Source: Lutibacter sp. (GTDB lineage Bacteria > Bacteroidota > Bacteroidia > Flavobacteriales > Flavobacteriaceae). From it: a stretch of 35,882 bases of DNA. Positions 33,716 to 35,882 of this stretch are shown in pieces. Under the pieces are notes generated by a model. The model ran no database searches. It was not told the DNA's origin and saw only the letters and a list, made by a program, of their open reading frames with translations. Each line of letters begins with the position of its first letter. The first letter of the stretch is position 1. The stretch spans positions 1 through 35,882 of the forward strand of contig JAGPIQ010000011.1 of assembly GCA_018054895.1 (NCBI GenBank), given 5' to 3'. Made by a program: the position numbers and the translations under genes.

Positions 33716-35882
33716 TTAAACTGTAACCAATTGATTTGAACCAACGACCACTTCTTTATTATTTACAATTAATTTTAGCTCTTTATCCGATTTATTAAAG
33801 AATTTACAGTCCGTTTGACTCTTCAAAACTTTCAAAACGTTTCCTCTAAAATTGATCGTAAATTCATATGATTTCCATTCTGCAGGAATTTGAGGAGTAA
33901 ATGATAAAATACCATTTTCCCAAACACGCATTCCTCCAAAACCTTGCACTACACTCATCCACGTTCCTGCCATACTTGTAATGTGGCAACCTTCATGAAC
34001 TTCGTGATTATAATCATCCAAATCTAAACGAGCGGTACGTAAATATTGCTCATACGCTTTTGGCATTCTATCTATGGAAGCAGCCAAAATTGAATGTACA
34101 CATGGCGACAATGAAGATTCATGAACTGTTAAAGGCTCATAAAAATCGAAATGACGCTCAATGGCTGACTTTTCAAATTTATCTTCAAACAAAAACATTC
34201 CTTGCAACACATCGGCTTGTTTGATATAACAAGAACGCAAAATACGATCCCAAGACCATTTTTGGTTGATTGGTCGTTCCGATTTTGGTAAATCTTTTAC
34301 TGGAATTAATTCTTTATCTAAAAATCCATCTTGTTGTAAATACACATTGTGCTCTTCACTAAAAGGGAAATACATAGCATCTGAAACTTTCATCCATTTA
34401 TAGGTTTCTTCAATAGTTAAATTGGCTTTTTTCAAAATTCTATCGAAATCCTTTGGAAAATCGTGCTGTACTTTATTTAAACAATCTACCGTATATTCAA
34501 TACACCATTTTGCTAAATAATTGGTATAAAAATTATTGTTGATGTTATTTTCGTATTCATTTGGACCCGTAACTCCTAAAATTACATATTGCTGTTTTGC
34601 TTCCGACCAATTGGCACGTTGATGCCAAAAACGCGAAATTGCAATCATCACCTCTAATCCGTTAGAAACCACATATTCAAAATCTTGGGTAAAATTTACA
34701 TAGTTGTAAATTCCGTACACCATAGCGCCATTTCTATGAATTTCTTCAAAGGTAATTTCCCATTCGTTATGACATTCTTCACCGTTCATGGTTACCATTG
34801 GGTACAATGCAGCTCCGTTTTTAAACCCTAACTTCGCAGCATTTTCAATAGCTTTATCCAATTGATTGTAGCGATATAACAGTAAATTTTTTGCTACATC
34901 GGCATCTTTTGTTGCCATATAAAACGGTATACAATAGGCTTCCGTATCCCAATAGGTACTTCCTCCATATTTTTCACCTGTAAACCCTTTTGGACCAATA
35001 TTTAAACGCGCATCGGTTCCCATGTAGGTTTGGTTTAATTGAAAAATATTAAAACGAATACCTTGTTGCGCTTTAATATCTCCCTCAATAATAATATCTG
35101 CAGTTTCCCAAATTGTTGCCCAAGAATCTTTTTGATTTTGAAACAATTGAGCGAAACCAATATTTTTAGCATCACTTACATTTTTTAAACCAGCAGCAAT
35201 TAACTCACTTTTTTCGTAGTTTAAAGAACTAACGTACGATGCATATTTATAAATGGTAGCTGTATCTCCTTCTGAAACTTTTAATTTATAGGTATAAGAA
35301 ATCGACTTTTCTTCAATTTTAGTTGTTTGATTTGCTGAAACTTGTGCGTTATTAATGGCGAAATCAATTTCCATTGCAGTGGCTACATTAAATTCTGTTT
35401 TTAGCGTTTTTGCTAAAATGCAACCATTATTTGTACCTTCAACAATTTTTAAAGTTTCCCAGAAAAATTCGTCGTAATTAGAATCTTCATTTTTAATTCC
35501 AGCATCTAAATACGGTGTAAATGTAATTTCTCCTGAAAAATTAATTGCTTTAATAGCATATTCAATAGCTCCGACTTCATTGTATTTTACACTAATAAAA
35601 CGTTTAGCATTGACTTCAATTTCTTCACCTGTTGGAAGAATTGCATTGAATGAGCGTCCAAGCCAACCTTCTTTCATGTTTAATTCTCTTCTGAAATTAG
35701 AGATTTTACAGGTATTTAAGTCAAAATTAGTGGCGTTAATTTGAATATGAATTCCTATCCAATTGGGTGCGTTTAATACTTTTGCAAAATATTCAGGATA
35801 TCCATTTTTCCACCAACCAACTCTGGTTTTATCTGGATAATAAATACCCCCAATATAACTTCCTTGAAATGTTTTCCCTGAG
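33716..35882 (-). CDS. GH65 maltose phosphorylase-type enzyme (5' partial)
   Basis: The frame stays open to the right edge of the window; the ATG at 35677 is internal, because the upstream codons read G-S-Y-I-G-G-I-Y-Y-P-D and V-G-W-W-K-N-G-Y-P-E-Y, typical N-terminal GH65 sequence. The visible 722 residues lack only a short N-terminus. Catalytic-domain motifs are Y-W-D-T-E-A-Y, the general-acid region N-G-E-E-C-H-N-E-W-E-I-T-F-E-E, T-G-P-N-E-Y-E-N-N-I-N-N-N, and the phosphate-site region H-E-S-S-L-S-P. Such enzymes split maltose with phosphate into glucose and beta-glucose 1-phosphate in the cytosol. Relatives act on trehalose, kojibiose or nigerose, but the starch locus makes maltose the best guess. 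A beta-phosphoglucomutase gene would be expected just upstream, outside the window. Confidence 0.9.
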   Translation of the reverse strand, partial: SGKTFQGSYIGGIYYPDKTRVGWWKNGYPEYFAKVLNAPNWIGIHIQINATNFDLNTCKISNFRRELNMKEGWLGRSFNAILPTGEEIEVNAKRFISVKYNEVGAIEYAIKAINFSGEITFTPYLDAGIKNEDSNYDEFFWETLKIVEGTNNGCILAKTLKTEFNVATAMEIDFAINNAQVSANQTTKIEEKSISYTYKLKVSEGDTATIYKYASYVSSLNYEKSELIAAGLKNVSDAKNIGFAQLFQNQKDSWATIWETADIIIEGDIKAQQGIRFNIFQLNQTYMGTDARLNIGPKGFTGEKYGGSTYWDTEAYCIPFYMATKDADVAKNLLLYRYNQLDKAIENAAKLGFKNGAALYPMVTMNGEECHNEWEITFEEIHRNGAMVYGIYNYVNFTQDFEYVVSNGLEVMIAISRFWHQRANWSEAKQQYVILGVTGPNEYENNINNNFYTNYLAKWCIEYTVDCLNKVQHDFPKDFDRILKKANLTIEETYKWMKVSDAMYFPFSEEHNVYLQQDGFLDKELIPVKDLPKSERPINQKWSWDRILRSCYIKQADVLQGMFLFEDKFEKSAIERHFDFYEPLTVHESSLSPCVHSILAASIDRMPKAYEQYLRTARLDLDDYNHEVHEGCHITSMAGTWMSVVQGFGGMRVWENGILSFTPQIPAEWKSYEFTINFRGNVLKVLKSQTDCKFFNKSDKELKLIVNNKEVVVGSNQLVTV

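Noticed and set aside
33716-35677. Complete GH65 gene starting at the ATG at 35677
   Set aside because: In-frame codons upstream of this ATG encode typical GH65 N-terminal sequence up to the window edge, so the ATG is internal.

Overview
The window comes from a low-GC member of the Bacteroidota, most likely family Flavobacteriaceae. The evidence is the set gldJ / porU / porV (gliding motility and type IX secretion) in its usual flavobacterial arrangement, AT-rich spacers without clear Shine-Dalgarno sites, many Bacteroidota-style lipoproteins, and a Sus-like starch/maltodextrin locus. I do not assign a genus.

Layout. Positions 1-8330 (+ strand): the end of a tripartite RND efflux operon (TolC-type channel, membrane fusion protein, RND pump). 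It is followed by a 60-residue two-helix membrane protein resembling the GldL N-terminus, an outer-membrane barrel protein of unknown function, and a PlpD-like patatin phospholipase fused to a BamA-type barrel. Positions 8331-8838 hold no intact gene but contain a decayed, internally deleted IS982-family transposase on the - strand. A strong 23-bp terminator hairpin follows. Positions 8903-15865 (- strand): a tight run porU > porV > cytidine deaminase > group III truncated haemoglobin > KAS III-like ketosynthase, divergent from gldJ (+). murF (+) follows gldJ behind a terminator and meets tail to tail a short operon (-) pfkA > gapA > BadF-type sugar kinase. Positions 22217-35882 (- strand): a maltodextrin locus read from right to left: GH65 phosphorylase (5' end outside the window), SusA-like GH13, GH31 alpha-glucosidase, two different GH13 lipoproteins, a SusB-like GH97 lipoprotein and a further GH13 lipoprotein, closed by a perfect 28-bp palindromic terminator.

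How the genes fit together. The glycoside hydrolases cover endo-cleavage (four GH13), exo-cleavage (GH97, GH31) and cytosolic phosphorolysis (GH65) of alpha-glucans. The neighbouring pfkA and gapA would take the products into glycolysis. The susC/susD-type importer, regulator and beta-phosphoglucomutase usual for such loci are not in the window and would be expected to the right. The porU/porV/gldJ block serves type IX secretion and gliding, but none of the starch enzymes here carries an obvious type IX sorting domain; they use lipoprotein or ordinary signal peptides.

No clearly new system is evident. The items most worth a second look are the IS982 relic, two intrinsic terminators lying 10-12 nt before start codons (murF and the SusA-like gene), a palindromic repeat between two maltodextrin genes, the uncharacterised GldL-like/barrel/patatin trio, and the ketosynthase plus haemoglobin inside the porU-porV operon.
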